64,000 bases of DNA from Owenia fusiformis (taxonomy: Eukaryota; Annelida; Polychaeta; Sabellida; Oweniidae), in the NCBI GenBank assembly GCA_903813345.2, contig CAIIXF020000008.1, positions 15,238,822-15,302,821 on the forward strand, in the 5' to 3' direction. Below the pieces are notes generated by a model that was not told the origin of the DNA, did not search any database, and saw only the letters and a list, made by a program, of their open reading frames with translations. Position 1 is the stretch's first letter. Every line of letters begins with the position of its first letter. A program made the position numbers and the translations under genes. Below, piece by piece: positions 12,735 to 24,494 of the stretch.

Positions 12735-12835
12735 AATCTGGCCAACGGTATTTGAGTTATAGCCCGGATGGACAGATGGACGGATGGACGGACGGACGTA
12801 CGCACGGACGGACGGAGGTGTTCCCTATATCCCTC
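12735..12835. repeat. GGACGGAC simple repeat next to a dispersed repeat motif
   Basis: A (GGACGGAC)n-like tract follows the motif GCCAACGGTATTTGAGTTAT, also present near 10549. This motif plus a GACG-rich tail looks like the end of a dispersed repeat. The short ORFs across it are compositional. Confidence 0.55.
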
Positions 12836-13034
12836 CGAACTTTGTTCGATGGGATAATAAACTTGTGATGTACTGCACAGACAAAGCATTGTGTTATGAC
12901 CTTAAAACATGTTTATCATCAGTTATTGTAAAAAGCCCATATATTCTTCCAATGTGTTTTGTACAAATATAAATAGCATTCATATTTGAGAAGAGTCATG
13001 TAATATAAAGTCCATCAAGATGTTGTCCATGTGG

Positions 13035-16000
13035 TTACATACTTATTGAATTAGGCACAATACTTGGTAAGAGTAATGAATACTTGTGGTCTCTTGTCTT
13101 GTTTTTCTCTTTCATCTCTTCTTCAATCTCAGCTAGCTCTTTGCGGAAACTAAAACAGATGTTTCAATATTCATTATATTAGGGAGGTAGGAGAAAAGAC
13201 CAGTGTAAAAGTGAATTATTAACATATAAGCATTTATCTACGGGTCCCCATCCCCATCTATTTACATGTTCATGGTGGCTTAATTTGGATTATCAGTTAT
13301 GCACAGATGTGACCAAGGAGGTATTCAATACAAACAAGGAGAAATTATCTCTTTTACTTTTTGTTGAGATATGATTTAGGACAAAGAAGAACTAATGGTC
13401 CATGGTTTTTCAATTTGCTAAAAAAATTTCCTAATAATGGGATTTTATACACTTATAATCTTCAGATACTTTTTTTTGTATTGATATTGATACAGTAGTT
13501 TTTATGATTTATGGGGATCCCGGGATTTTTTCTAGTGTTGTACCTTTGCTTTCTCATCAATGTCAAAAATATTATAAAAATAACTAACATATTTGTTTAT
13601 ATTAATTATAATGTACCTTTCCAATGCTTTCACAGACATAGGGTCATGGTTGTACTGCACTTCGAAGTGTCCTAGTGGGTTTAGTCCAGTTGTGCTCAAA
13701 TAAGTTGCAATCAAAGCAATTTCTAGTGTTCGAGATTTACTTATGAGAGAGTTCATAATGTCCTGCTCTTTTCTCACTTCCTAGAAATCATAAAATGATG
13801 TATTTAAATTACAGTATAATGGCATACTCAATTGTTGTAACAATCCATCATCGTGTATAGGTAAAACACATGTTTTTTACAAAAATTGGGATACAAGGTA
13901 TTACATGACAAAATGTCACCACCTAATTGCTCATAATATTATGAGTTCAATCTTAAGTCAGATTTGAATTTCTGAGAACTTGTAAATGATTTTGGAAAAA
14001 ATTGGTCAATTTGAAGTAAGTTGAAAAAGACCTTTTTGACCCTGAGAAAGTCATTGATGGTGAAATCTCAAATCTAAAGTCAGATTTGAACTTCTGAGAA
14101 CTTGTAGATGATCTTAAAAATGGTCAATTTGAAGCAAGTTGAAAAAAATACCTTTTTGAACTTTTTTGACCTTAAGAAGGTCATTGAAGGTCAAATCTCA
14201 AATCTATAAGGTCAGATTAGAACTTCTGATAACTTGCAGATGATTTTGAAAAAAAATTTGGAGTTATTGGAAGTTGTAAGAATTTGATACAGATGCAAAC
14301 TGCCAACCATCAACCGCCAACCACCACCAACAACAGCCATCAAAAAAATGGAGACCATTACAATATGTCATCACTTTTTGGTGGTGACATAAAAAAAACT
14401 GTCATCATATTTTCTTTTCAACTCCTAGTGAATGTTACCCTTTCCTATTCAGAAACCCTTTAAGATTGATTTATCCAAGTTCAGTAACAATTGCAGTGAT
14501 TGTTGCATTTAACTCAAACACATTTAAAAAATCCATGCATTATCAAAAAAGTTTAAATTATTAAATTATTATGGAAATCTTTTAGCCCACCCTGAAGAAT
14601 ATGTACATTGATAGTTTACCTTATCCCTGGGAGGAAGACCTTCCAAATAAGTTGGAAAGTTAGGTGGATATGCATATTCCTCATACTGTGAATAATTCAC
14701 TGCAGCATGCTGTACGCTTGCTTGAAATACCAATGGTGTCACAATGGCGCAGATGTCATCAACTGATGTCAATTTTTCAGGAAGGCCCTGTGGAATAAAT
14801 ATGTGCATAAAATTTAAAATTAATTTGAAGTTTGCTTTTATTCACCATTGTTTCAATATTGTATTGCAGATATAAAAAAAACATGAGGATCTGTGTGCCT
14901 TAGATCTAGACTACCAAAATCATAAGTACAGTAAGCATATACTCGACTCGTAGTATAGTTTAAACTGCAATGTTCAATCATTCTGATTTCTTTGATGCTT
15001 CAAATTATAACTTATCCCTTTGCCTTCATTCAAATAAAAGCAGGTCTGTCCGAAGGATTTCCCAAGAGGGGGGGGCCGACTTTTGCCTATAAATGGATTG
15101 CGCTGCCAACACAACCTCGAAAACGTCTATGGTACGTAGCGCCGCAAGCTAAGTGGGTCTGGTGACATGTCTGAAAATGTGATTCTGAGCATATCTGAGA
15201 GTGATATTTGCATCATTAAATACAAATCTCTAAAAAGGGGGATGGTCACGTCCAATGCCCCTCCCCTTCGGACAGGTTTGAAAAACAACACAGATCCATT
15301 TCCATCTGTGACTGAATCAAGAATGCAGCTTGGCCTGATCCATACAGAAGTTTGAACTTACATTTAATCCAGGTCCTTCTGGTGGAGACCTGAGCTCTTG
15401 CAGCCAGTTGTGAACCTCATAATCATCCACTAGTTTTTCAGGAGAATCATAAATCCCTGTAAGAACACTCCTGATGTATTTCTCAATGGCTCTATACAAT
15501 AACATAGCATCATCCCTGTAGTGGTAGTTGGGCAAGGCATTCTCGTCATCTACCTTAAATTAGAACAGAAGAAATGTATTACACTTTTTGTTACTAGACA
15601 CAAAGGAAATAATAGCTAGGTGATCTAAAAGCATTTTACTACACGCATATAAATAATAATTCAACTTCATAAACCTTTTTAAAATTCAGTTGGTGATATC
15701 AATCTGATGAAGAGCCACTTTAAACAGTATCATGACAAATGAAAGCACAATACATAAACATGCAACAAAACTGTATGACACATACTCCTCTATCTTGTAG
15801 ATCATTTGGTAAAGTCCCCTCAACATTAAGTCTCCATTTAGGCCAGGCACGGCTGAGTATTGTGATGAAACCAGCACGGCCTATTGTCATGTTTCTGTCA
15901 ACCCAAGCCTCTGGTGCAAGCAGTCTTGTCAAACCAGATCTATCAATGAGAAAACACACAAAAATTTTAATCAATATCTGGCAAGTTGTCAATAACCTGA

Positions 16001-19000
16001 ATTGACAAACTTTTGCAAATCTCTGTTAATAACACAATAATCAGGAATTCGTTTATAATCACTTCAATCTATGAGTTATGTTCTATTCAATTTTGGATAT
16101 GGAGTATATCTGGAAGGAAATAGAGGATATCCTATGATTTATGAGTGATATGATTTTTATCCACGAATGGATATGATACTGTATCTACACGAGTGAGCGT
16201 AGCGAGAGTGCAGATATCAATACCCATGAGTGGATTAAAATCATATCACGAGTGCATCATAGGATGTTCTTTTTATTCCATAGTTAAAGTCATCATAAGA
16301 ATCATCGGAAATTAAGTGATTTAATTCAAATTTTCAAAACGATCCGGCGATGTTGACATTTAGCCTCGTTTTGAGTCTGAAGTAGCAAAATCCATAATTC
16401 ATAGCATACGGCGCTAAGTGAAAATTTGTCAAAAATATATATCATATTTTACCACTGATAACAAAAATACAGTTTTTATTTTGACATGTTATATCATGCT
16501 AACTATGGAATAAATATAGATACATGTGTATCTCCTTGGAGATTTAAAGGTGAGATATCATATTTCATGATATCCAAAACCTCCCATAAACCACCCTAAT
16601 ATAATGTGTGAAACCAGTCATGTATACAATGTATGTTAAAAGTTCTACTAACGTATTTATTCCAATGACGTAGAGAAAATGGTTACTTAGTAGACGGTAC
16701 AGTGGATGACTTGGAGACAGCTGACGATTAGTCACTATGCAAACATACTCCATAAGAATATGAGTCGTTCCTGTAAATAAATTATAGAAGTATACTTTGC
16801 ATGATATTTAAAGATGCAGCGGTAAATATTGCAGAAGTCATGGACATTTGAAATCCTAAATACACTTAATTCATTGACCTTATTTCTAGACCCATAACAC
16901 CTAACAGAATGCTTGTATCTGCGCATATTATAACTCGATTGACCCAAATTCAGTGTCACCATGTGCCATTTATAACAGATGCCGAATGCTGGCTGCTGGA
17001 TTCCAAATGCTGAACACAGTCCACAAAAAAAGTTGGGAGACTTTAACAATATGTCACCACTTGTGGTGATGACATGAAAACATGAGGTGTGACAACCCGA
17101 CAGAGTAAGTTTTTTTAACCTGTATTCCCTTGTAAATTACGTTTTAAGGCCTCCATATTTGTCTACCAAAGATATCCCCTTCATAATGATCTACAAATAC
17201 CTACCAAAATGAGCTACAGACTGGTGGTAGTTACAATCTGCATTGTTGAACCACATTTTGGCCAACAACCAAGTGTATTCAGGGTCAGATGGCAAGAAAA
17301 CCTGCAATGTAAAGAACAATGTACAAATCAAAATGTGAATGAAATTCAGATATGCATAAAAAATGTATGTCAAATCAAAACCAGTTTGATGTTACTTCTT
17401 TTGATGACAGCAGAGAGAAATGTAAAGATACATTTTTGGCCTTTTCTTTCATGCGGTAAGCCAAGTTGTTGCAAATGCGTCTTCAATAAACATTGTATGA
17501 ATACAATATACATTGTATGAATACAATATACATTGTATGAATACAATATACAATTGTATGAATATTTAACACAACCGAAAGTAATAATAGTCAATAAAGT
17601 GGTTATGGATATAAATAACTGAAATGTTTACACTAAAACATTAATGTAATTGTAAATTGGATGCCTGTATTAACTAGGGTACAGCAAAGATGATATAAAT
17701 ACTTACTGGATTATTTTCTGAGGGTGTCTGTTCTAGCTGGATGGCAATTGGTAACAATTTTCCTCTGCTATTCACATAAAACAATCCAAGGGGTGCACAC
17801 AACTACAGAATACATGGCATTGATAGATCAATGGGGAGATTAGGGGACATAGTTAGATATGATAAAATTGAAAGTGGCACAAAGTGTGATAATGTGCAGG
17901 CCCGTAGCCAGGATTTGCCAAGGGGGTTCACTTTTTGGAAAATTCCAGGGGGGTTCACTTTTGACAATTTTGGTCCAAAAATGGCCAAAATCACTAAAAA
18001 AGTGCTCAGAATGGTGAAAAACTGCATGATTTTGAAAGGATTTTTGACCAGGGGGGGGGGGGGGTTCGCTCGAACCAATCGAACCCCCCCCCTGGCTACG
18101 GCCTGATGTGATAATATATACAGAGATCTATTGACAAGAGTTTATGATATATATGGCAATATTAATATGAAAACCTTTATAGAACTACATGTACAAGAAA
18201 ACGGAAGCCATGCAAAGCTTCATATGGCTATGACAGAGACAACAAGGCATAAACATGCAAAATGTCACCACCTGCGATTTGTTACAGATGCCAAACTCTG
18301 AACGTCGCAAATGCTAACTGTCGAACATAGTCCAAAAAAAGTTGGAGACTACAGGCCTGGATCTAATTTTATGTCTAAAAGGTTAAGTGTTCGATAAGGT
18401 TTTGTGTAAGATGTCCACCGAAACGGAATGAAGCTAAAAAATTATTATAACAAGAATCATACATATCTGTCATCTGTTTTTGTGATATCATCCAGCATTT
18501 TGTAGTCTATGATGTAAATCTTCTTGGTATCTAAACACTCTTTAAGGGTCTGACCTTCAAGGAATGGTTCAACCATTTCAGGTGTGACTGAAAAGCTGAA
18601 ATTATAAAAATCACTGAGATGGCATATGGTTCAAATAAAAGATACATCTACACAGATACAAGATAATAGATACTAATCGAAAAAAACAACATTAGTACTT
18701 GTAAAACAGGACACAATGCCTTTTTGAAAATTGATATCATTGTGGTGTTATTATTAGATTCCTTACTTGTCTGGTATTTGTTGACATAGACGTATGACAG
18801 CTGGGTTGCATCCTTTCAGTTTCTGTGCCCCAAATGCCTCATCGTCTTTCCAGGTATGCATACCCTAAATGTGTAAGTGGAAGTTAGTGGCACCAAAATC
18901 AACAAAATATGTATCAAAGATAACCCTAAAGCTTGAGCTTTTTATAATGTTTTTAATTGGTAAGATGGTACCATGATGTTTAATAACCTTAAACATTTTG

Positions 19001-22000
19001 CACCAATTATCTTATTTTGATTAATTTCTGAAAATAACCATTTATTTTTTGTGTATGATTTCTACTAAATGATGACAGTGGGAGAGAAAAATCATATAAA
19101 AATTCTTAGTTTAGTTTGTTTATCTGTTTTCAAATTATCATGACGTCAAATCAATAGAACAGACTCTTTACAAAAGAGATGAAAAAAAGTCTTAGCACAA
19201 AAAATTATCTTTAATACCCAAACTACATGTATAACTGGAAATAACCTACATCTGGAATCCTAAACAAAGCACCATAGATATCAAACTACATGTATAACTG
19301 AAAATAACCTACATCTGGAACCCTAAACAAAGCACCATAGATATCAAACTACATGTATAACTGGAAATAACCTACACCTGGAATCCTAAACAAAGCACCA
19401 TAGATATCAACTGAAAATAACCTACATCTGGAATCCTAAACAAAGCACCATAGATATTCTTCAGGTCATCTAAGCACTCAAACTCTCCCACTATTAGATC
19501 CAGTACTTCTGAAGATAGTTTCGCTTTACCAAGGGCAGCCATTAAATTCCACTGAAATTGGAAATATACGATTATGCTAAATATCATATTGGTTTATTAA
19601 AAGAAGAATCAGAAATGGAGAGTACATTTTTAATGCTTTTTTAGATATTAAAAATGCTTTTTACCATAGATATGTTTTGCTTAATTTATAAATATAAAAA
19701 TTACATACAAATATTTAAAATAATATATTATGAGGTTATATAATGGTTCTTTCTGTATATCGTTTTTATACACGAGTGAGTATATGATATATTCACAAGT
19801 GAGCGTAGCGAACGAGTGAATATATTATATTCTCCAAGAGTATAAAATGCACGATATACAGAATGAACCATTATATAATCTTATTATGCCACTCTAAGTT
19901 CAATTACAGTTGATTCGAACACAATCATAACAATAATCAACTCAATAATGCTGATTTTGATCTTGAACCATTTATGACGTCACTTGATTCTAGGAAATCA
20001 TGAAAATTTTCATGATTTTTTTATTCATTAGTTCCCAGAATGCACTTCTACAGTGGTATACGCTGGAGTGTATACGGAGGAGTTGTATACGATGACGATA
20101 TACCACTCTCCACTGTATATCGTTGTTATAGACCCATGTTATACAACTGTAATTGGACTTAGAGTGGTATAATATGCTATACATTATGCTATACATTTTG
20201 TATATCATTTTGATTTATTAAAAGAAGAATCGGAAATGGAGGGTACATTTTTAATGCTTTTTGTCAGATGTTTATGCTAACCTAATATTAAAAAATACAT
20301 ATAAGATATTCAAATTAATATACTTATAGACTGTTCTGTTTGATTACTTTTAGATACTGTAGATTTGAGAATCAAACATTACCTCATATTCTTTCGTGAA
20401 CATTTCATCCACTGGAATATCTTTTATCTAAAAGTACAAAATACTGATTTTAATTGTCAATTTCATCATACTGCAAAAACTCATCGCCAGCAGGCTCAAT
20501 CATTACATTCCTAGGACAGGTCCAAAGCTTAATGAAGCAAGATGGGATAAACGATTACTTTGGACTGGAGTATTTGCATGGCAGCAAAAATTGACTTCCA
20601 AGCCTAGTAGGATTTCCCAAGGGGTTCACTTCATGAAAAATTCCAAAATCACTTAAAAAGTGCTTAGAATGGTGAAAACTGCATGATTTTGCAAAAAAAT
20701 ATTTTGTCCAGGAGGGGAGGGTTCACTTGAGCCCATCAGCCCCCCCCCCCCTGGTTACGGGCCTGGGGTTCAATGTTGAGTCCAACCAAAACAAGACAAG
20801 TCGTGCTTCAGGTCCAAAGAGTAACATCTGAAATAACTTCAGCTTAATAAAGGGCACTGATTTTTGCTGAAAATCACCATTCTCAAAATTACAATACAAA
20901 GTCTGTGTAAAGTGTAAAGAGACTTTATTGACACCCTATGGTTCATGTTGACCTATCACTTATTGAATTTCAATAGAAGTAAAAAATATTGGTAAAATAC
21001 CTGTGCTGGCCCCCCTTCCAAGTTCACTTTAAACTGATATTCAATCTGCTTAGCTTCAAGTTCTCGCTTTCGTTGTTCAAGTTGTTCTGTGTCATGCTGT
21101 GGTAACAAAGAGTCATATTCCTTTAGTTTGATGGAAAAGCCTGCTGGAACCCACCGATGTATGGGAAATATTGTTTGGTCCTTGTCTTTACATCGCTCAA
21201 CTACAATTTTCTCAACATACCTGGAAAAAGCATTGTGATAAATAGCAATTGAATGATTATGCGTTTTGTTTTTAAAAAGAAGATTTAGAAAGATCTTTTT
21301 TAAAAAGATCGTTTTTATTTTAGATCCTTTTCATGAATATGTAAACACACAAGTGCAAAAAGGGAAAAGACCAATTTACAAAATACAGCAAGAAAAAAAG
21401 AAGCAATGTAAAAATATAAGTTCTTGTAAATATAAAAGGACAAGGATGTGATTCGAAGCATCACATTTGTTCAGAATTAAATAAACTTTTTTGTTTATAC
21501 CATCTTCAGTCGTGAATCTGAGTGCTGAATAATGGAGTTTCACTTGAATGGGACAGCAACTGTGGCCACTTACCAGGTATCATTATCATCTGTCTTATCC
21601 CTCCAAATGTAAAGCTGTGTAATATGCTTAAGACCTGAAGAGTTTCCAACTGAAAATGTATCAGTATGTCCTAGCTCAAAGTCATCCTTCAATATCTTAT
21701 CAAGTTTAAAATCACTGGATCGTTTCCCATCTTCATCAGTCAATGCGATATAAACCTGGAACATGAATAGAGTTAAGGTGATGGTTCAAGGAAACATTTT
21801 TGAAAAGATTGCTATACCTGCCCATGTTCTTTTTTGGTACAAAATTATGAAGGAATCTGTGTATTTCCTTGTTTTTTTTTTCAGTAAACTGTCATTACAT
21901 TGCCTTCTTTTAGTAAAACTGGTAAGCGGTCATTGGAAACTCGAGGGAATGCCGATATTTCAAGAAAATGGCTACCTTTTCCAAATTTCTTCTCAAAGTT

Positions 22001-22697
22001 TCTCAAGAACACTATTGCTTTCAAATTATTTCTAACCCACTAAACATATGATGCAACAAGGATGCTTTCCTGAAAAAATAAGGATAAAAATCATAACTTA
22101 TTTTGTACCAGAAAATAACATGTGACATGTGTAGGTTTAGCAATTTTTCAAAAATGTTTTCTTGACCATGTGCCTTAACAACTTAAAGCAAACAGTATAT
22201 ATGTGAAATAAGCACATTTTTTAATGTGAAAAAAAACATACACAGAGAAGCCATTAACATGCAAAATATCACCACCTGCCATTTGTTACATATGTCGACT
22301 GCTGAACACCAACCGCCGTACACCACACACTGACCACCGAACAGTCAAAAAGTTGGAGACAATAACAATGTTCAAACCTAGTATAACATATTCTACACAA
22401 GTATTCAAAACACCATTGGAAAGGTGGGAGTGACAGTTTTATAGATCTGACCTACTAGTTTGACTATAGTTAACAACAAGTATACTAATAAGAAATTGTA
22501 GATAGCAACTAGAAACTAGATAGATCTTGATCCATGCACTGCTCAAATCTTAGAAAATCTTCAAATGTGAATTAATTCACAAACAAATTTCTTGAAAATC
22601 TAAAATAATTTTCACTCACATTCCCATCCGTGCCTGATCCCTTTTTATCTCCAGTCTTAACAGAGACATCATAATCATTTGAGTTGCACTGCCCCAT
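13035..22697 (-). CDS. PLAT-domain lipoxygenase, right tandem copy (complete, 15 exons, 661 aa)
   Basis: Iron dioxygenase of polyunsaturated fatty acids. Minus-strand exons: 22620-22697, 21574-21755, 21001-21220, 20383-20427, 19426-19551, 18767-18864, 18463-18595, 17707-17802, 17205-17301, 16653-16770, 15786-15939, 15362-15553, 14620-14787, 13617-13780, 13035-13149. They total 1986 nt with the frame kept throughout. PLAT domain about residues 8-118, starting [20 protein letters not shown]; catalytic domain to the C-terminus. The iron ligands are visible: H352 and H357 in [17 protein letters not shown], and H540 and N544 in [20 protein letters not shown]. The last residues are PNSISM; the usual terminal Ile, whose carboxylate binds iron, is Met here. 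Length is normal for animal lipoxygenases. No signal peptide; probably cytosolic and membrane-recruited. Lies downstream of a retrotransposon in the same orientation. The subtype (5-, 8-, 12- or allene-oxide-linked) cannot be named. Confidence 0.92.
13902..14390 (+). mobile_element. Long TGTCACCAC-type MITE copy with internal tandem repeat
   Basis: Starts ACATGACAAAATGTCACCAC and ends GGTGGTGACAT, like the short family members, but is about 490 bp. The extra length is a roughly 130-bp tandem unit (2-3 copies) carrying AACTTCTGAGAACTTGTA and GGTCAAATCTCAAATCTA. It lies in intron 13 of the right lipoxygenase gene. Confidence 0.65.
16100..16285. mobile_element. Palindromic element with GAGCGTAGCGAG core
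   Basis: Arms about 16125-16165 and 16235-16275 pair (ATCCTATGATTTATGAGTGA with an inverted counterpart), around a centre containing GAGTGAGCGTAGCGAGAG. The same core occurs near 19796. Intron 10 of the right lipoxygenase gene. Confidence 0.6.
16953..17075 (+). mobile_element. TGTCACCAC-type MITE copy
   Basis: Has the family start (GTGTCACCATGTGCCATTTA), the GGGAGACTTTAACAATATG segment and the terminal palindrome CACCACTTGTGGTGATGACA. Intron 9 of the right lipoxygenase gene. Confidence 0.65.
17484..17555. repeat. 20-bp palindromic tandem repeat
   Basis: Three to four copies of ATTGTATGAATACAATATAC, each containing the inverted pair ATTGTAT/ATACAAT. Intron 8 of the right lipoxygenase gene; microsatellite-like with no clear function. 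Confidence 0.7.
17898..18104. mobile_element. GGCCCGTAGCCAGG-type MITE
   Basis: About 207 bp between CAGGCCCGTAGCCAGG and the inverted end CCTGGCTACGGCCTG, with a G-run/C-run interior. ATGTG occurs immediately outside both ends and may be a target-site duplication. Related, more decayed copies lie at 20590-20768 and 35070-35200. Intron 7 of the right lipoxygenase gene. Confidence 0.7.
18251..18352 (+). mobile_element. TGTCACCAC-type MITE copy (3' end shortened)
   Basis: AAACATGCAAAATGTCACCA start, GAACGTCGC/CGAACATAG middle and AAAAAAAGTTGGAGACTA. The usual terminal palindrome is missing. Intron 7 of the right lipoxygenase gene. Confidence 0.6.
19225..19460. repeat. Tandem array of the 3' end of lipoxygenase exon 5 with its splice donor
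   Basis: ACCTACATCTGGAATCCTAA recurs at 19244, 19307, 19370 and 19420 (spacing 63, 63 and 50 bp). On the minus strand each copy reads as the end of exon 5 (IYGALFRIP) followed by a GTAGGT donor. Only the copy at 19420 is joined to the full exon 5 (19426-19551). The others lie downstream in intron 5 as repeated exon tails. The left paralogue has a single copy near 1345. Confidence 0.8.
19733..20172. mobile_element. Nested palindromic element(s), about 440 bp
   Basis: The inner hairpin 19733-19883 has arms around TTATATAATGGTTC and GAACCATTATATAA, with a core GAGCGTAGCGAACGAG like that at 16190. The flanking segment CCACTCTAAGTTCAATTACA at about 19889 pairs with TGTAATTGGACTTAGAGTGG near 20150. 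Intron 4 of the right lipoxygenase gene. No ORF supported. Confidence 0.6.
20590..20768. mobile_element. GGCCCGTAGCCAGG-type MITE, diverged copy
   Basis: Shares the CCAAGGGGTTCACTT and ACTGCATGATTTTG internal segments with 17898-18104 and ends CCTGGTTACGGGCCTG. The left end is degraded. Intron 3 of the right lipoxygenase gene. Confidence 0.6.
22254..22370 (+). mobile_element. TGTCACCAC-type MITE copy
   Basis: TTAACATGCAAAATATCACC start, GAACACCAACCGCC middle and AAAAAGTTGGAGACAATAAC end. Intron 1 of the right lipoxygenase gene. Confidence 0.6.
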
Positions 22698-22847
22698 TCT
22701 GCTTTACAAACTTACTGTACAACAAATACCTAACCAATATGTACATGTAGCTCTCTCTATATAAAAAAATGTATAAGCTCAATATTTTGGCAAGCGCACA
22801 TAAATACGGCTAATAATCACATGCTGTGCATCTCAGCAATCACCCTG
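22698..22847 (-). promoter_or_regulatory. Short upstream region of the right lipoxygenase gene, cut by a retrotransposon
   Basis: Only about 150 bp separate the ATG (22697) from the retrotransposon 3' end. The segment includes CTATATAAAAAAATG near 22759. The short GCAATCACC motif at 22836 also occurs upstream of the left copy (near 9019). The original promoter or 5' UTR is probably split or displaced by the insertion. No transcription start can be placed. Confidence 0.4.
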
Positions 22848-22851
22848 ATCT

Positions 22852-22882
<31 letters not shown>

Positions 22883-22985
22883 TTAAGTTATTCATTTGTA
22901 CAAAGAATACAATACAAAATACAGTGTGAGTGGCTGTGCTATTAGCATTATTAGCCACGTTCTACAATTACAATATACAATGTAT

Positions 22986-24494
22986 TCAATCAATACTATT
23001 GATTAAAATAAATGAGATACAATAAGATAAAAATTGTTTTGTGGAGGATTTCAGACATTTACACATCGCTCGATCGAAAATGGCACTGCACTTTAAAACA
23101 ATCAGATTCTCAGCTCTACTTAATGTTTTATCACCATTGAGGATCAGAGAAAGTTTATCACGTTGTGTCTTATATTTACGGGAGTATTGTATATTCATAT
23201 TTTTTAGTTGGTTTTCTAATTCAGTCCAGAATGTTAATCTCAAGTTACATCGAAAAATCACATGGCTGGTTGTTTCACTGTTAATACCACATGAGCAGAT
23301 TGGGGAATTTACATTGGTAAAGTTATGCGAGTAAAGGTGAGCCTTGAAAATGAAATCACATCGTACTCTGTTAAATATAATTTCTTGATTTCTTGAGATG
23401 GACAATTCTGATGAGTTAATAACAGTTTCGTTAAAGATATTGCTTTTAAGGCTTGATTTAAATATGCTTAAGCTAGATGAGTTCTTTATATCAGATGAGA
23501 GTAGATTCCATTCTGATATTGTTTTTGAGATACAAGATCTTTCATAAAATTTGGATTTAACTGGTAAAATATAGTCAAGTTGGTGTCTTAGTTCATGTGT
23601 TTGATTTCTTTTTAGTGGTTCAAATATCTCAGTGACATAAGAAGGCAGCAAGTTGTTGTGAGCTCTATACATAAAGGTAGCTCTATGATATTGACGTCTA
23701 TTTGAGAGTGTGGGCCAATTTAAAGTATTCAACACTTTTGTGGCTGATGTTCCATGCATGGCACCTGAACAAATAATTGCAGCTTTATAGTAAAGGCGGT
23801 CTAAAAGTTGTAGTTTTGTCAAATTTGCACATCCGTAAAGAATGTCACAATAATCAAAGAGTGGCAAAATAAAAGAATTAAAAATTGTTTCAAGGTGTTT
23901 ACCACTTATTTTCTTACTGAAGACTTTTAACGGATTTATGAGTTTATCTATTCTTGCTACAAGTTCAGTAATGTGATAGTCAAAAGTGAGATTTTTGTCC
24001 AAAATCAAGCCCAAGTGCTTGTGATTGTTTACTCTCGGTAACTTGTCATTACCAAGGGAAAGATCTGGGGTCAAAATTTCGCGCTTTCTTGGATTAAAAA
24101 AAGTCATATCTTTACTTTTACTAGCTTTGAAGTTTAATTTCCATGTATTTGACCATAAGAGAATTTTATTTAGATCCTCTTGTAATTCATTATTCTTATC
24201 AGCTGCTGTTTCAGCTGTGAAGGATTGGTAAAGTGACGTGTCGTCTGCATATATAAAACATTTGGTATTTAAGTTATCAGGTAAATCATTGATATAAATT
24301 AGAAACAGGAGGGGGCCTAATATGGAGCCTTGAGGTACTCCTGCGTTTATATGGTTCATCTCAGATAGTTCAGACTCTTGGCCATCCAATACAACTTTCA
24401 CTTGTCTATTTGATAGGTACGATTTCATTAATTCTATGATGTTATGACCAAAACCATACATTTCCAGTTTTTTTAATAGTAGCCCATGGGGCAT
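22986..24494 (-). pseudogene. LINE reverse transcriptase C-terminal part (frameshifted continuation)
   Basis: 502-codon open frame carrying the core polymerase motifs GVPQGSILGPLLFLIYINDL and FIYADDTSLYQSF (catalytic YADD). These are followed by the thumb region (NHKHLGLILDKNLTF) and a Cys/His cluster, CSCGINSETTSHVIFRC, near the end. It continues the 24473-26020 frame after the frameshift. With the frame broken and the 5' end missing, this copy should be unable to move on its own. Confidence 0.85.

Noticed and set aside
15739-16005. Plus-strand 88-codon ORF
   Set aside because: Antisense shadow of lipoxygenase exon 11 (15786-15939).
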